A DNA stretch of 39,125 nt from Microbacteriaceae bacterium (GCA_029979375.1 JAPOHQ010000002.1:1-39125); one strand, 5' to 3'. Counted from the first letter of the stretch, positions 29,554 through 39,125 are shown. The notes: generated from the sequence alone by a model not told the origin. Numbers and translations: made by a program.

Positions 29554-30873
29554 ATGAGCAACAATGGCGTTGAAAGCAAAAAGACCCGTGGCACGTTTGC
29601 CTGGGCACTCTGGGACTGGGCCGAGCAACCCTTCCCCACCATCTTCTCCACATTCATCTTCCCCATCTACATCACCAGCGCGGCCTTCGGTCCCGAGGAG
29701 GACACCTCGAGGGCGCTGGGGCTTGCGGCAACCATTGCGGGTGTTGCGGTTGCGCTGGTGGCGCCGGTGTTTGGGCGCCGCAGTGATGAGGCTGGGCGCA
29801 GAAAGTTCTGGCTGCTGATAAACACCCTGCTGCTGTCGGGTGTGATGGCCAGCCTTTTCTTCATCGAACCCAACCCGCAAATGCTGTGGCTGGGATTGAT
29901 CATCTTCTCCTTTGGAGGTTTCGTCCAGGAGATCGCCTTCATTAATTACTACGCGATGCTCAAACAGGTTTCGAAGCCGAGCAACATCGGAAAGATATCC
30001 GGCTTCGCCTGGGGCCTTGGCTACATCGGTGGCATCCTGCTGCTGTTGATCTCGCTTGTCGGCTTCGTTCAAACCGAGAACCCTTGGTTTGGTATTCCAC
30101 TCGATGACGCCCTCAACGTTCGAGCAGTCTTCCTATTCAGCGCAATCTGGTTCCTGGTCTTCTCGATTCCACTGTTCGTGATGGTGCCTGAGGTCCAGGC
30201 AAAGCCCGATCGGGTCAAGGAGAGCATCGTCGAGAGCTACTTCAAGCTCTGGGCTCAGCTCAAGTCCCTCTATCGTCAGGCGCCGGAGACGCTGAAGTTC
30301 CTGATCGCCAGCGCCATCTACCGAGACGGCCTGAGCGGTGTGTTTGCCTTTGGTGGTGCGCTTGGAGCGCTGGCCTTCGGCTTTGAGTTGGCCGAGGTAA
30401 TCCTCTTTGGTATTGCCGCAAACGTCATGGCCGGCATCGGGGCAATCGTTGGTGGATTCTTCGACGACAAGATCGGCGGCAAGCGGACCATCATGATTTC
30501 GCTGGTGGGCCTAACCATTGCAGGTTTCGGCGTCTTCATCTTCGCCTACCTTGGCCCAATCACCTATTGGATCGGTGGTCTCGCGCTCACACTCTTCGTC
30601 GGCCCCGCCCAGGCGGCGTCGAGGGCGTTCGTTGCGAAGTTCACCCCTGAGGGCAGAGACGGCGAGGTCATGGGCCTCTACATGACCACCGGTCGGGCGG
30701 TCAGCTTCCTAAGCCCACTGCTCTGGACAAGCTCCATCTCACTCGCACTAACCTTCGGCATCTCCAATGCCGAGGCAACCATCTGGGGAATCCTGGGTCT
30801 CATGGTTGTGCTGGTTGCTGGAATCTTGCTGCTGGCAAGGGTTAGCCCTGAGCCACAGGTGATAGCCGACTAA
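29554..30873 (+). CDS. MFS transporter, UMF1/Atg22-like family
   Basis: FAWALWDWAEQPFPTIFSTFIFPIYI N-terminal signature; ISGFAWGLGYIGGILLL. Confidence 0.88.
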   Translation: MSNNGVESKKTRGTFAWALWDWAEQPFPTIFSTFIFPIYITSAAFGPEEDTSRALGLAATIAGVAVALVAPVFGRRSDEAGRRKFWLLINTLLLSGVMASLFFIEPNPQMLWLGLIIFSFGGFVQEIAFINYYAMLKQVSKPSNIGKISGFAWGLGYIGGILLLLISLVGFVQTENPWFGIPLDDALNVRAVFLFSAIWFLVFSIPLFVMVPEVQAKPDRVKESIVESYFKLWAQLKSLYRQAPETLKFLIASAIYRDGLSGVFAFGGALGALAFGFELAEVILFGIAANVMAGIGAIVGGFFDDKIGGKRTIMISLVGLTIAGFGVFIFAYLGPITYWIGGLALTLFVGPAQAASRAFVAKFTPEGRDGEVMGLYMTTGRAVSFLSPLLWTSSISLALTFGISNAEATIWGILGLMVVLVAGILLLARVSPEPQVIAD

Positions 30874-30882
30874 ACGGTCTCG

Positions 30883-31479
30883 TTACTGATTTAGTGGTTC
30901 GTTTCCCACATCCGTGATGTGGAACTTCAGGTAGCTGCGCGAGGCCGTTGGCCCGCGCTGCCCCTGATACCTCGAGCCATACTTATCGCTGCCGTATGGG
31001 TTCTCACTCTCCGAGGAAAGCTGGAAGAAGCAGAGCTGGCCGATCTTCATTCCTGGCCAAAGCTTTATCGGCAGGGTCGCCACGTTTGAAAGCTCCAGGG
31101 TCACATGGCCCTCAAAACCAGGGTCAACGAACCCAGCTGTCGAGTGGGTCAGCAGACCCAACCTTCCAAGCGAGCTCTTTCCCTCGAGCCGTGCGGCGAT
31201 GTCGTTCGGGAGCCTCACATACTCATAGGTCGAGCCGAGAACGAATTCTCCGGGGTGGAGGATAAAGGCCTCATCGCTGGCAACCTCGACGAACCTGGTT
31301 AGCTCATCCTGCTGCTCGCGTGGGTCGATGTATGGATACTTGTGGTTGTCGAAGAGCCTGAAGAATCGGTCCAACCTGACATCGATGCTGCTTGGTTGCA
31401 GCAGCCCCAAATCAAGCGGATCTAGGCCAATGCGGCCATCCTCGATTTGTCTTCTGATATCCCCGTCTGAGAGCAACAT
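30883..31479 (-). CDS. dcd: dCTP deaminase (possibly bifunctional dCTP deaminase/dUTPase)
   Basis: [56 protein letters not shown]. Confidence 0.96.
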   Translation of the reverse strand: MLLSDGDIRRQIEDGRIGLDPLDLGLLQPSSIDVRLDRFFRLFDNHKYPYIDPREQQDELTRFVEVASDEAFILHPGEFVLGSTYEYVRLPNDIAARLEGKSSLGRLGLLTHSTAGFVDPGFEGHVTLELSNVATLPIKLWPGMKIGQLCFFQLSSESENPYGSDKYGSRYQGQRGPTASRSYLKFHITDVGNEPLNQ

Positions 31480-31491
31480 GGGAAGAGGTTA

Positions 31492-33612
31492 TCAGTGGCT
31501 AAGCCCAGCCTTCTGATGTAGCGACTTGAGCCATCTTGGAGCCCACCAGTTGGCCCCACCCATCAGTCGCATGATCGCTGGCACTAGGAGCGCCCTGACC
31601 AGGGTGGCATCGAGCAAAATCGCAACCGCAATGCCGAGGCCGAGCATCTTCATGATGGAGACCCCGCTGGTCGCAAAGGCTCCGAAGGTCACGGCAAGAA
31701 TCAGTGCGGCGGCGGTAATAATGCGCCCCGAGCGCTGCAGACCTAGTGCAACTGAGTTCACGGTGTTGAACCCAGCATCATGCTGCTCCTTGATGCGACT
31801 GAGCAGGAAGAGCTCGTAGTCCATTGAGAGTCCGAAGGCGACCAGGGCAATCATGACAATCGAGGAGGTGTCGACGGTTCCCGTGACCGAATACTCACCG
31901 AGTAACCACTGCAGTTCCCCGTTTTGGAATATCCAGCCGATCAGTCCCAAGGTCGCACCCAGCGAAAGAACATTCAGAACAATCGCCTTGAGCGGCAGCA
32001 GCACGCTGCCGGTGAAGAGGAAGAGGATTATGAACGTGGTCAGGAACACCCAGAGTCCGGCGATCGGCAAGGCCGACTCGATGCCCAGCTGGCTGTCGGT
32101 GTAATAGGCACCGCCGCCACCAACCAGGACCTCATCCAAATCGGTGTCAATGGCACGAATCGAGATGACCTGCTGCATGCCCTCGGGGCTGCGGGGTTCG
32201 ATGTCGGTGATCGCATTGATCCTCACCCAGTCGGTCTCTTCCTGGGTCGGAACGATGCCAACGCGAACAATGTCGTCCTGGGTGCCAAGCTCTGCAACAA
32301 ACTCGGTGATTGCCTCGTCCTCACCCTTCACCAAGATCTCGATCGGGGATGACTCTCTGCCCTCAAACCTGTCGCGCAGCTGATCGCTTGCCACCAATGC
32401 CGGGGAGTCCTTAGGCAAAACCCGATCATCAACCTGGCCGAATGAGACCTGGGAGCTGAGCGAGAAGAGGTAGCCGAGGAACAGCACGCTAACGAACAGA
32501 ATCGGCAGCGGCCTGCGCATCGTGAACCTGGCGATCTTCTCCCAGACACCCTTGTCCTTCGGAGCCAAATCTCGCCTTAGAACCCTGAGGCTATTTACCC
32601 TGTCGCCTAGCAGGTTCAGCATTGCTGGCACCGCGATCGCGGCACCGATGACCGCAAGGGTCACCACCGCAACACCGGCAAGCGCGAAGCTCTGCAAGAA
32701 GTACTGCGGGAAGAAGGCCATCGAGACCAGCACCAGTGCCACGGTCAATCCCGAAAAGACAACGGTCTTGCCGGCCGAAGCGACGGTGTGGATGGTCGCG
32801 GAGCGAACATCGTTGCCCGCTGCTCGCTCCTCCCTAAACCTGTTTACAACCAAAAGGCTGTAATCGATGCCGAGACCAAGACCCAGACCGGTAATCAGGT
32901 TCAGGGCAAATATCGAGACATCGGTGAATTGGCTTGCGGCCCAGATCACAAAGAACGATCCGACAATCGCGAGGCCGCCGACAAAGAGCGGGAGGCCGGC
33001 GGCAACCAACGATCCGAAAACAAAGAGCAGAAGCAGGATCACGATTGGAACCGCAAAGGTCTCTGCCCTAATGATGTCGTGCTCGATGGTCTCGTTGATC
33101 GCCTTGGTGACAGCACCGAAGCCAGCAACATAAACATCGGCCCCGCGATAGTCCCCGGTGAAGTTATCGACGATCTCGGCAACGACCGGGGGCTGAGAAA
33201 TATCGTCCTCGAGATCGACCAGGAGATAGATCATCTGGCCGTCCTCGCTCTTTAGCTGCGGAGGCGACCCGAGGGTGTAGTAATTCAGCACGGAACTAAC
33301 GCCGGAAATTTCGGCCAGCTCGTCAGAGAGATCCTGAACCAGTCCAAACTGCTGCGGGAAGCCGCTGGCATCTGTTGCATCCGCATCACCCGGCAGATCG
33401 ACAAGGACGATTACCTCCGCCGGATCAACCCCAAACTCTTCCTGCAGGAGTTCCGAAACAAGGGCCGAGTCCGAGTTTGGGTTGTCATAGCCGCCGCCCT
33501 TGAGGCTGCCGAACGCGCCAAAGCCCCAGACCGCTGAGAGCGCGATGAGACCAACAAACCCGATCAGAATCAGCTTTGAATGGTCCACCACTAGATTGCC
33601 AAGTCGGCGCAT
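31492..33612 (-). CDS. MMPL/RND family transporter
   Basis: GLGLGIDYSLLVVNRFREE and FGLSMDYELFLLSRIKEQHD duplicated MMPL motifs. Confidence 0.94.
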   Translation of the reverse strand: MRRLGNLVVDHSKLILIGFVGLIALSAVWGFGAFGSLKGGGYDNPNSDSALVSELLQEEFGVDPAEVIVLVDLPGDADATDASGFPQQFGLVQDLSDELAEISGVSSVLNYYTLGSPPQLKSEDGQMIYLLVDLEDDISQPPVVAEIVDNFTGDYRGADVYVAGFGAVTKAINETIEHDIIRAETFAVPIVILLLLFVFGSLVAAGLPLFVGGLAIVGSFFVIWAASQFTDVSIFALNLITGLGLGLGIDYSLLVVNRFREERAAGNDVRSATIHTVASAGKTVVFSGLTVALVLVSMAFFPQYFLQSFALAGVAVVTLAVIGAAIAVPAMLNLLGDRVNSLRVLRRDLAPKDKGVWEKIARFTMRRPLPILFVSVLFLGYLFSLSSQVSFGQVDDRVLPKDSPALVASDQLRDRFEGRESSPIEILVKGEDEAITEFVAELGTQDDIVRVGIVPTQEETDWVRINAITDIEPRSPEGMQQVISIRAIDTDLDEVLVGGGGAYYTDSQLGIESALPIAGLWVFLTTFIILFLFTGSVLLPLKAIVLNVLSLGATLGLIGWIFQNGELQWLLGEYSVTGTVDTSSIVMIALVAFGLSMDYELFLLSRIKEQHDAGFNTVNSVALGLQRSGRIITAAALILAVTFGAFATSGVSIMKMLGLGIAVAILLDATLVRALLVPAIMRLMGGANWWAPRWLKSLHQKAGLSH

Positions 33613-33672
33613 GGTGTCCTTACTAGAGTTTCTAACTCAATACATTTCCAGATTCCGTGAAAAGATTCCTAA

Positions 33673-34797
33673 ATGTTTAGGAAACACTCAGTCAAAGCCG
33701 CTGCCTACCTCGTAATTTCCCTAATCGGCCTGATAACCGCGTGGACCTTCAATGCGCTTGCCGTCTTCGAGGAGGCCGACTACCTCAGGGCCTGGTTCGG
33801 CTCGGCGGTGGACTGGGTTCTCTCGCTGGACCTCCTGGTTGTTGGTGCGGCAGTCGCCACCTTCATGGTCTCCGAGTCGCGCAGGCTCGGAATGAAGCGG
33901 GTCTGGGTTTACTTCCTGCTCTCTGGGCTCACGGCAATCGCCTTTACATTCCCGCTCTTTATGTTCTTCCGCGAGCGCAAGCTGCTATCAAACGCACTCG
34001 CTAGCGGGAAGCTGCAGACCTTTGAGTTTGATCAGCACAGGGTAGATGTTTGGGTGCCGCCAACGCTGAATGCGAAGACGCCGGTATTGCTGATGCATGA
34101 TGGCCGAAACATCTTCGACGAAAAAGAGTCCTTCACCGGCAAGACCTGGGAGGTTTTGGCAGCCCTCAGAGATGAGGTCCGGGGTGAGCCGCCGCTGATT
34201 GCCGCGGTTTGGGGTCTGAGCGATGAAACCAGGATCCGAGAGCTCTCGCCCCAGGCCATATCTGATCGCCACCCTGAGTTCTGGGATGAGCTTCCGGATG
34301 AATACAAGACAACTGGAACCGACAGCTTTGGAGACAGCTACGTCTCACTGCTGGCAGATGCCGTGCTGCCCTTTGTTCTGGAGAGATATGAGATTGAGCA
34401 CGACATCGAGCGCTGCGCGGTCATGGGGGCCTCGATGGGTGGATTGATATCGCTCTACACCCTGGGCAAGCGTCCGGAGCTTTTCGGAACTGCGATCTGC
34501 TTCTCAACCCACTGGCTGTTTGGCAAGAGCGTGATGGTGAATGAGCTCACCGACATGCTTCCCGATGATGGCCATCACAGGATCTGGACCGATAGCGGCA
34601 CCAAGGAGCTTGACGAGTATTACCCGCCACTGCACAGGCTGGCAGCCGAAGTCCTGCTCTCAAAGGGCTATAGCGAACCCGAGCGCTTGGTGGCCAGCAT
34701 CTACCCATACACCGGCCATCACGAAAGTTATTGGTCTAGAAGGGTGGCAGATGCTCTGAACTGGTGGCTAAGGGCTCCGGGGCGGGATCAGCTTTAG
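33673..34797 (+). CDS. Membrane-anchored alpha/beta hydrolase, enterochelin-esterase-like
   Basis: N-terminal TM segments, VLLMHDGRNIFD, AVMGASMGGLISLYTLGKRPELFG. Confidence 0.85.
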   Translation: MFRKHSVKAAAYLVISLIGLITAWTFNALAVFEEADYLRAWFGSAVDWVLSLDLLVVGAAVATFMVSESRRLGMKRVWVYFLLSGLTAIAFTFPLFMFFRERKLLSNALASGKLQTFEFDQHRVDVWVPPTLNAKTPVLLMHDGRNIFDEKESFTGKTWEVLAALRDEVRGEPPLIAAVWGLSDETRIRELSPQAISDRHPEFWDELPDEYKTTGTDSFGDSYVSLLADAVLPFVLERYEIEHDIERCAVMGASMGGLISLYTLGKRPELFGTAICFSTHWLFGKSVMVNELTDMLPDDGHHRIWTDSGTKELDEYYPPLHRLAAEVLLSKGYSEPERLVASIYPYTGHHESYWSRRVADALNWWLRAPGRDQL

Positions 34798-36142
34798 GGG
34801 GCAGCGCGGCCTCCATGAACCTAATGACATCCCTGTCTACCATCACGTCCCGCATCGTAATCGGCCGGGTCAGATAGAGCCCGGCTAGGGAGCGGACCCT
34901 CGAGAGGGCAACATAGGTCTGACCCGGGGAGAACGCCCCTCGACCCATGTCTATCTGCACCTCCTCATAGGTCTGGCCCTGGGATTTGTGGATGGTGACC
35001 GCCCAGGCGAGGCGAAGCGGAATCTGCTTGAACTCCGCCAGTGTTATCGGAACCAAGACCTCGCGAACCTTCCCGGTTGCCTCGTCAAAGTCCTCGTCGA
35101 CCTCATAGCGAATCTTTTCCCAGACCGATGGCCCGACCTCTATCTCCTGGCCATCGACCTCGACAACAACCAGGCCCGAAGCCGGCAGGTCGATGACGTG
35201 ACCGATCGTGCCATTGACCCACCTTCTTACCCGCTGGCCATCTGAGCCCTTTGCAATCGAAGTGTCATCGTTCTTGATGAACATCACCTGGGCTCCTACC
35301 TTCAACTCCAGCTGGGTCTCGGCGGGCAAGGCTCTGCCAAAGGCCCGCTCGGCCCCCTCGGAGTAGGTGGCGGTGAAGGTCTTTGGCTTGGTGGTTATCA
35401 GGTTCATTCGCTGGCGGTTAACGGCGTTCACGGTCTCGTTTATGGTTGCCAGCTGGATGACGTCGTCGTGGGGGGTTGGCCTGTTGCCGGCAGCATTTAG
35501 CTCCTCCAGCATCTCGCTAGAGACAGAGCCGTCCCTGATGGCGTTGAGAATCTCCTTGAATCTCTCATCCGATTGACGAAAGATCTGACCCAGTTCAAAT
35601 CGCTCGAGGTCGGTCTCGCGCCAGACCTTGGCATCGAAGAACCACATGCTCTGGTAGTTCTCCGCCATATATGCCCGCTCCTGGGGATCGCTTGGCATCA
35701 CCGGAGCTAGCTGATATGGATCGCCAAACATGACAAGCTGCGCGCCGCCGAAGGGGAGGTTGCGCTTCGACCTGGCAATCCTGAGCGCCCTGTCGATCGC
35801 GTCCATCAGATCGGCGGAGACCATCGAGATCTCATCGATCACGAGCATGTCGATGGCGCGGAGAATTTCTCTCGTGCGCCTCGAGAGGTGCCTGGCAAGC
35901 TCTACCTCTCCCAGGAGCCCAAATGGGAAGGTGAAGAGCGAGTGGATGGTGACCCCGGCAACATTGAGTGCGGCAACCCCGGTCGGAGCACACACCGCAA
36001 AGCTCTTCTCGGTGTTTGCGGTTAGGTAGCTCAGGAGGGTTGATTTGCCCGTGCCGGCGCGACCGGTAACAAACACGTGGCTCTCACTCTGCTCGATGTA
36101 GTCAAACAGAGCCCGCTGCTCGTCGGAGAGTTCGATGTTCAA
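34736..36142 (-). CDS. PIF1-like / UvrD_C_2-containing AAA helicase
   Basis: VFVTGRAGTGKSTLLSYL Walker A, MLVIDEISMVSADLMDAID Walker B, AVTIHKSQGQTYEEVQIDMG. Confidence 0.93.
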   Translation of the reverse strand: MNIELSDEQRALFDYIEQSESHVFVTGRAGTGKSTLLSYLTANTEKSFAVCAPTGVAALNVAGVTIHSLFTFPFGLLGEVELARHLSRRTREILRAIDMLVIDEISMVSADLMDAIDRALRIARSKRNLPFGGAQLVMFGDPYQLAPVMPSDPQERAYMAENYQSMWFFDAKVWRETDLERFELGQIFRQSDERFKEILNAIRDGSVSSEMLEELNAAGNRPTPHDDVIQLATINETVNAVNRQRMNLITTKPKTFTATYSEGAERAFGRALPAETQLELKVGAQVMFIKNDDTSIAKGSDGQRVRRWVNGTIGHVIDLPASGLVVVEVDGQEIEVGPSVWEKIRYEVDEDFDEATGKVREVLVPITLAEFKQIPLRLAWAVTIHKSQGQTYEEVQIDMGRGAFSPGQTYVALSRVRSLAGLYLTRPITMRDVMVDRDVIRFMEAALPPKADPAPEPLATSSEHLPPF

Positions 36143-38103
36143 CGGCCGCGCTCTTTCGAGCTGTTGAGCTTGGCAAGCATCTCGTTGTAATCGCTAAGGT
36201 CCTTGTTGCCACTGCGATCTGAGGCTCTATCAAGCCTCCTGCGTTCCCGATCGTCGGATCGTGACCATTGCCAGACCACGATCATGGTGATGACGATGGT
36301 TGGAATCTCTCCCACACCCCAGGCAAATGCTCCGCCCAGGGCCTGATCGGTAAGCGGGTCATCGCCCCAGGTTCTTCCCATCGAGCCAAACCAGTCTGCA
36401 AGCAGCAGGCTCTTTTCGTTCATGAGACCAAGTCCAAAGAAGGCGTGGAAGGCCATGGTTCCAATCAGCAGCATGAGCTTCACCGGATAGCCGGGCCTGT
36501 GGGGCTGAGGGTCAACCCCAATCAAAGACTGCACGAACAGATAGCCGGTAATCAGGAAGTGGACCAGCATCCACTGGTGGCCAAGGTGTTCTTCTGTAGC
36601 CCACCTAAACAGCGGGGTGTAGTAGAACAGCACCAGCGACAGCGCAAAGTTCAAGCCTGCAAACAGCGGGTGGGAGATAAACCAGGCATAAGGCGTATGA
36701 ACCGCCCAGAGCACCCATTCCCTGAGCCCCCAAGAGCCGTCCTTGCGCGCGGTCTGAACCCGTGAGAGCAGCGTGACCGGGGCGCCTGGCACCAACAGCA
36801 CCGGCACCAGCATGGAAAGAATCATGTGTCCGACCATGTGAACACTAAACAGGTACTCCTGGTAGGCGTTGGTGGCTCCATTGGTGACATACAGCAGGAC
36901 CAGCATTCCCATTACCCACGACAGAGTGCGGCCGACTGGCCAGCTATCGCCGCGCCTTAGAAGCCTGGCAACTCCGAATAGGTAGAGGAAAATGCCAAGC
37001 CCACAGACAAAGAGCCAGAGGATGTCCACATCCCAAACCGTCACCCAGGCCAGCTCCGTCAGCTCGGGAGGTAGCGGGTCCCCGGTCAGGATCTCGGCAG
37101 GAGTCGGTGGGACAAACTCTTTTGGATTCTCAGGCAGGGGGGTTGCTGCGAGAGCCGTGCCAGCACCAATTGCCGCTCCCATGATGAAAAGCTCCAGGCC
37201 GACCAGCTTCCAAAACGATGCCTGGCTCTTGGACCAGTTCGCGATCAGGCTGACACGGTAACGAGCACCAAAGAACCCAAGCAGGACAAGCAGAGCAACC
37301 TTTGCGATCAATACCTGCCCATAGGGGCTAAGCAGGTCAGCAAAGCTGTAAAGCCGAATAAACCCCGAGGTGAGGCCTGATACCCCAACCATTACAGATG
37401 CCAGCAGGGCCAGCGTTGAATACCTGCTAACCAGAACCTGGTTGCGCTCGCCGCTACCGGCCAGCATCGCAAACAGCGCCACCAATCCCCCAACCCAGAC
37501 GCTGATGCCGACAAGGTGCATCAGCAGGGAGTTGACGGCTAGAGCATGGCCGGCATCGGACGATGCGTGCCCTGACTCGGCAAGCGGATAGAGGCCAGCC
37601 AGAGCAATTGCGGCATTGACCGCAATAATGCGGTGATCTGAGAAGGCTAGTGTCGTGAGGCTGAGCACGAATGCGAAAGCTAGGTTCCAGGCCAGCAGGC
37701 TCCCCAGCTCAATCTGGGTAGCAAAGAGCCAGAGCCCCTCGCTAAAGAGTGGGCCGTAGGAGATTTCGCTTCCGGAGGCGCTGAGGTAGGTCAGCACAAA
37801 ATAGAGCGCGGCTGCTCCGAGCCAGAGCGCGGCACTACCCGCAGCCAGCGGTCGAAGCCGCGCTCGCTCTGCCTCATTGCCAGCAAAAGCCGATAGCACC
37901 AGAGTCCCAACCGTTGTCGCCATTGACAGGTTGAGAATGAGCTTGGCAATTGGTTGCGACCAGCGAACAATTGGTCCCGGGTCGGCAAGCGGCAACGGCT
38001 CGGTGGCGCCGGATACTAAGAGCGCGATAACCAGGGAGAGGAGGCCCCCGGCGAGAACAAGACCAGCAGTTCTAAGAACTCTTTGACTGGTGGCTTGATT
38101 CAC
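36139..38103 (-). CDS. CopD-CtaG fusion: copper resistance D / cytochrome c oxidase assembly protein
   Basis: CopD-like N-half (MHLVGISVWVGGLVALF) and CtaG-like C-half (FSVHMVGHMILSMLVPVLLVPGAPVTL). Confidence 0.9.
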   Translation of the reverse strand: MNQATSQRVLRTAGLVLAGGLLSLVIALLVSGATEPLPLADPGPIVRWSQPIAKLILNLSMATTVGTLVLSAFAGNEAERARLRPLAAGSAALWLGAAALYFVLTYLSASGSEISYGPLFSEGLWLFATQIELGSLLAWNLAFAFVLSLTTLAFSDHRIIAVNAAIALAGLYPLAESGHASSDAGHALAVNSLLMHLVGISVWVGGLVALFAMLAGSGERNQVLVSRYSTLALLASVMVGVSGLTSGFIRLYSFADLLSPYGQVLIAKVALLVLLGFFGARYRVSLIANWSKSQASFWKLVGLELFIMGAAIGAGTALAATPLPENPKEFVPPTPAEILTGDPLPPELTELAWVTVWDVDILWLFVCGLGIFLYLFGVARLLRRGDSWPVGRTLSWVMGMLVLLYVTNGATNAYQEYLFSVHMVGHMILSMLVPVLLVPGAPVTLLSRVQTARKDGSWGLREWVLWAVHTPYAWFISHPLFAGLNFALSLVLFYYTPLFRWATEEHLGHQWMLVHFLITGYLFVQSLIGVDPQPHRPGYPVKLMLLIGTMAFHAFFGLGLMNEKSLLLADWFGSMGRTWGDDPLTDQALGGAFAWGVGEIPTIVITMIVVWQWSRSDDRERRRLDRASDRSGNKDLSDYNEMLAKLNSSKERGR

Positions 38104-38564
38104 CTACCCAGCCTAGGGAAAAACCTCGGGGTCTTCTCCGCATACTTGGCGTACTGGGGGTACTTCTCCTTGAGCAGGCTCTCCTCGAAATCAGCCTTGG
38201 TATTGAGCAGCGCAAAGAGCATCATGTAGACGATCACCTGCGGCCAGTAGCCCGAGTCCAGGATGACCCCGAAGCCCATGACCATAAGCGCAAAGTAGAT
38301 CGGGTGGCGAACGCGCGAATAGATTCCGGTGGTCACCAGGCCTCCCCCCTCACGAGGGATTGGCAGCGCCGTCAAAGAATTACCCAGCCCCAAAAACGAG
38401 TAAAGCAAAAGCAAAGATCCGAGTGCGATGAATCCCAGGCCAATGAAGCCGACGATCTCGCTGAGACCGCCATATGGCTGCTCCATCCGAGGGGAAAGCA
38501 CAAGCAGGAAGATCAGCAGGAACTGGATGGCGACGTAAAACCAAGCTCTGGACTTTTGATTCAT
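38100..38564 (-). CDS. Isoprenylcysteine carboxyl methyltransferase (ICMT)-like membrane protein
   Basis: GLVTTGIYSRVRHPIYFALMVMGFG and EESLLKEKYPQYAKYAEKTPRFFP. Confidence 0.9.
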   Translation of the reverse strand: MNQKSRAWFYVAIQFLLIFLLVLSPRMEQPYGGLSEIVGFIGLGFIALGSLLLLYSFLGLGNSLTALPIPREGGGLVTTGIYSRVRHPIYFALMVMGFGVILDSGYWPQVIVYMMLFALLNTKADFEESLLKEKYPQYAKYAEKTPRFFPRLGR

Positions 38565-38587
38565 GGCAACAACCCTATATGTGCAAA

Positions 38588-38609
38588 CGGCGCCCGGTTA
38601 GGGGCGCCG
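38588..38609 (-). terminator. Candidate terminator of hup (strong GC stem, weak U tract)
   Basis: CGGCGCCC/GGGCGCCG 8-bp stem, 6-nt loop; minus-strand RNA followed by UUUGC. Confidence 0.6.
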
Positions 38610-38626
38610 CTTACGAGTTCTGTTAC

Positions 38627-38899
38627 TTACTTAACAGCTGCCTTCATCTTGCTGCCAGCGGAGACCTTGACGGTGTTCGCTGCAGGAATCTGAATGGTAG
38701 CGCCGGTCTGTGGGTTGCGACCGGTGCGAGCCTTGCGGTGGCCCTTCTCAACGCTGAGGTAACCAGGAATGGTCACTTTGTTTCCACTCTTGATTGCTCC
38801 TGCAATGGTGTCAAACATTGCGTCGATAACGCGGCCAACGGCGGCCTGCGACTCGCCAGTGTGCTTGGCAACTGCTGCTACGAGTTCGCTCTTGTTCAT
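38627..38899 (-). CDS. hup: HU family DNA-binding protein (short form without Lys/Ala-rich tail)
   Basis: MNKSELVAAVAKHTGESQAAVGRVIDAMFDTI, GRNPQTGATIQIPAANTVKVSAGSKMKAAVK; SD GGAGG. Confidence 0.97.
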   Translation of the reverse strand: MNKSELVAAVAKHTGESQAAVGRVIDAMFDTIAGAIKSGNKVTIPGYLSVEKGHRKARTGRNPQTGATIQIPAANTVKVSAGSKMKAAVK

Positions 38900-38922
38900 A
38901 TGGTCCTCCTGGACTTGTTAGG

Positions 38923-38934
38923 GACATTAATGTC
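38923..38934. repeat. 12-bp perfect palindrome in hup upstream region
   Basis: GACATTAATGTC, near predicted hup transcription start. Confidence 0.6.
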
Positions 38935-39064
38935 GAATTCAACCTATAACCCCGCCGCGACTAGCGTGCATCTATGTTCTCGGCGTGTTGCACTCGGTTT
39001 TTCCCCGTAATTTCGGGGATTGAGCGGGTTTTTTGTCCCCCAAAATGGAAAATGACCCGCCTCA

Positions 39065-39125
39065 CTACCAAGGCATCGGAAGGTCCCAGATCGCCTCGGC
39101 ATCGGTTGGGATCGCCTCGAGGGGC
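39065..39125 (-). CDS. C-terminal end of an unidentified protein (truncated by window edge)
   Basis: Minus-strand frame reads PLEAIPTDAEAIWDLPMPW-stop up to the window edge; too short to assign. Confidence 0.4.
   Translation of the reverse strand, partial: PLEAIPTDAEAIWDLPMPW

Overview
This is a compact, gene-dense actinobacterial chromosomal segment. The HspR/HAIR heat-shock operon, the actinobacterial-style TPP riboswitch and the short HU suggest Microbacteriaceae or a relative (inference). I count 39 protein-coding genes, two of them cut by the window edges. I saw no tRNA, rRNA, CRISPR array, transposon or prophage. Main blocks: (1) a phosphoglucomutase C-terminus, a VanY-like peptidase and a DHA2 MFS pump; (2) a TPP riboswitch followed by thiamine ABC genes thiB-thiP with no ATPase gene next to them; (3) an orphan beta-class DNA methyltransferase; (4) scattered metabolic genes (M13 peptidase, trhO, AKR/ADH, mutT, purA, trmH, pyrE, xth, alkD-like); (5) a VapC/Phd-type toxin-antitoxin pair with a perfect palindromic operator; (6) a dnaK-grpE-dnaJ-hspR-clpB operon preceded by two HAIR operators; (7) MMPL transporter-dcd; (8) ICMT-CopD/CtaG-PIF1-like helicase, then hup. 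The gene content looks mostly ordinary. The most interesting signals are regulatory and architectural: a readable SD-sequestration switch for the TPP riboswitch; many genes with a TANNNT box 6-7 nt before the start codon (predicted leaderless), including divergent pairs whose -10 boxes overlap; three convergent gene pairs whose stop codons share one CTAG; and a ClpB with no N-domain. I found no convincing wholly new multi-gene system.
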